Shown here piece after piece: positions 61,999-64,000 of a DNA stretch of 64,000 bases; position 1 is the stretch's first letter, and every line of letters starts with the position of its first letter. Position numbers and translations under genes: made by a program. Below the pieces are notes generated by a model. That model worked only from the letters and a program-made list of their open reading frames with translations. It did not search any database and had not been told where the DNA came from. The stretch lies in contig CM059586.1 of assembly GCA_030407085.1 (NCBI GenBank), positions 14,588,001 to 14,652,000 on the forward strand, written 5' to 3'. This DNA is from Trichopria drosophilae (taxonomy: Eukaryota > Arthropoda > Insecta > Hymenoptera > Diapriidae).

Positions 61999-63374
61999 TC
62001 TTTAAAGAAAAACAAGTTTCGACCCCGTCGGAGATTCGATGGCAATATACTTTTTCCCATGATAAATAAGAAAGATATTGCGTCGTTTGTTTCTTTACTT
62101 TGTATCTGCTCCGCTCGGCGGAACTTTTCGATAATTTCCTAAAAAAGAAACGTAGATTTACGTGTTATATTCGTGTCGTCTAATCGCGTTGGCGCTTGTA
62201 CTGCGCACTTAGCGTAACATTCTTTATGGATTGGTGCACCGCCCAGCGGTCTTCGAAGGAAATCATATATTAAAATAGGCTTATTTCCATATGGTCTAAC
62301 TTTATTCACATCGATCAATGAAAAGTGTCTTATTGAAAAGGTATATAAAATATGTTTTTACCACTCCATGTCATATTATTATAATAATGGCGAATTTCTC
62401 GAAAACAAAAGACAACGGGACACCTTTCACAGTATTGCATGAAAGACGTATACGTTCCTTTCTTATCGAAAAAGCTCATCACCCTAGACAAAGAAACTAC
62501 AGGGACGCGCCAGCTCCGTTGTCATCGTAATCGAAGCGTTTCCAACGGAATGTCGAGAAAATCGATTAACGGCGCAATTTCGCCTTGCTCGGAGCACGGG
62601 GACGAGACCGGGTCTTCTCGCACCGACCTGTCGGTGGAATTTCTAATATTCCACGAGTGGGTGTCTGACGGCTTGGCAATTTCCTTCTTCGAAAGTTTCC
62701 CGGAAGCTCCAGCTCGTCGTTCCCCAGGGACCGGCGATGAGACGAGGTCTCCTCTGTCGCGCACACCCCCGCACCAGGACCTCGTCTCAGAGGTCGAAGT
62801 TCGCCAAGCGGTTTTCTTGGCAGTTAGGCCGTGTCCGACGCAACCTTTGTCTCGGTACCGAAAGAGGGCGCGTCAACCCGGATGCGACGCAACGGATGGA
62901 CGGGGTATCCCATTAACGTAATTGCGCTTCGATCGCAATGCACCATTATAATTGCGCGCGTGTCTCCTCGCCACGAGATATTCCCCGACCGATGATCGAG
63001 GTGGTCTGAGATCAAGATCGATCGCGACGAGATGATTGCACGCTGCGACGCAAAACCGGATGCCGAACATCGATCATCGACGCCTGACTGCGCAGCCACG
63101 ACCGCGTATATATATTTTTCTCGCGAATTATCGCACAGCGACATAAGGCGAGCGTATCTCGCGATAATGGCAATAATTTCAGTTTATTGTAAAATTTTGT
63201 TATTAATTTTTGAATTATGACTATCAATTAATTACCAGTACTTCATCTTTTCTGCCGCCACTTTCTAGAGGATTTGGATATTTTTAAGCTTTTCAGGTTT
63301 TCAAATGTCGTATGTCCTAAACCATTCTTCAGTAATACAGGACTATCTCCCGAGAAAGCTCTTTTAGGGAAACC
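61999..63374. other. Non-coding DNA with GC- and CpG-rich patch
   Basis: The patch 62430-63180 is GC- and CpG-rich, with overlapping frames on both strands. The longest (62439-62921 plus) is Arg-, Ser- and Pro-rich with no motif. TGAGACGAGGTC at 62738-62749 is exactly inverted at 62778-62789, forming a 12-bp stem around a 28-nt loop. Confidence 0.45.
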
Positions 63375-63382
63375 CTTAAATT

Positions 63383-63844
63383 TGACCTTGCTCATGACCT
63401 TGAATGTAATTTTAAAATCAAATTGACTCTTTTAAATAGTAGCTCATATTGCTGGCTACAGAGATAGAAGGACCTAAACGTCTGTCTGTGTTCTAGATTT
63501 TGACCTTGGAATTTTTAAGGACAACTTGAATTTTATGAATGAAAACTTGTATATTTCATCATATGAAGGCAAAAAGTAGAAAATTGTATACCGACGCCAA
63601 ATTATCGTCAAGGTCATAGTTTAACATACAACTTTCCGCTCTTTATGTTTCTGTGACAATAAAGGTCGTGGTATATACCAAATTTAATTTCATCATTGAA
63701 TAGCCAGAGAACAATCCTAAAATGCTTGTTGACATCATGTTGTGTATATATTACATACTAATATTAATATTCGACCTGGTCGAATCTTGTTTACCCCAGG
63801 TTGCTAATTTTAAATTTATTACTACCACGATGTCAAGGTGACCT
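63383..63844. promoter_or_regulatory. Cluster of TCAAGGTCA-type nuclear-receptor half-sites
   Basis: TGACCTTG lies at 63383. TGACCTTGA, the FTZ-F1/ERR consensus, is at 63395. TGACCTTG is at 63501. TCAAGGTCA lies on the plus strand at 63608, and TCAAGGTGACCT at 63833. The surrounding DNA is AT-rich with no gene. The repeats could also be part of an unrecognised transposon whose ends are not visible. Confidence 0.35.
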
Positions 63845-64000
63845 CTACTACGTGAACATGTGTTAATAATCCTATAAAACAGTGATATAAATGATCGTTT
63901 ATGGCCGACTGAGCTTGTTCAGGGGGAAAAATTCCCAACCACTACATAGATTAAACATATACTTAACGTATGCAAAAGAACACGGATCAAAATTACAAAT

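Noticed and set aside
62439..62921. 160-codon plus-strand open frame
   Set aside because: Lies in a CpG-rich patch where several frames on both strands are open at once. The peptide is Arg-, Ser- and Pro-rich with no motif.

Overview
This is insect-type nuclear DNA with almost no recognisable protein-coding gene. It is strongly AT-rich with scattered GC-richer patches. It carries animal DNA-transposon remnants, a LINE tail and microsatellites. It shows no operons, bacterial ribosome-binding sites or long host ORFs. CpG-rich patches in an AT-rich background, the TTAACCTAACC-type runs near 28.0, 50.08 and 51.75 kb, and the style of the short inverted-repeat elements suggest an arthropod, perhaps a hymenopteran. 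That placement is inference. The window reads as a gene desert or a very long intron.

Layout. 0-9 kb: AT-rich DNA, a degenerate tRNA-like element (1011-1088), a MITE (3970-4231) and a 21-bp minisatellite (5957-6117). 9-17 kb: a dense set of inverted-repeat elements. The best is a TA-duplicating foldback element (12502-13327) nested inside a second copy of the 3970 MITE. 17-28 kb: mostly featureless, but with a strong candidate recursive splice site at 23840/23841 (+). 28-34.4 kb: a TA-flanked MITE, a LINE 3' tail, a 0.9-kb foldback element with about 260-bp arms, and the only substantial coding sequence. This is a 482-codon hAT transposase frame on the minus strand, lacking its 5' end and sitting inside an older dispersed repeat. 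36.36-37.09 kb: a tandem array of about 60-bp units with higher-order A-B-C order. 38-44.3 kb: a small inverted-repeat element, a GC patch with G-quadruplex tracts, and a second copy of the dispersed repeat. 44.3-48.4 kb: very AT-rich. 48.4-55.1 kb: a GC patch, a second TA-flanked MITE, a tRNA-like T-arm, a (CA)n(TA)n microsatellite and a cluster of GTAAAG/TTTACGC palindromic modules. 55-64 kb: AT-rich DNA, a candidate promoter with a short ATG exon near 58.9 kb, a third copy of the dispersed repeat, and a 3.7-kb interval with many nuclear-receptor half-sites, including a perfect inverted AGGTCA palindrome at 61707.

The elements record a sequence of insertions: hAT into a dispersed repeat, and foldback MITE into MITE. 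The likely functional host signals are few: the recursive splice site, the nuclear-receptor site cluster, the CTCF-like cores and the 58.9-kb promoter candidate. All of these are predictions from sequence alone.
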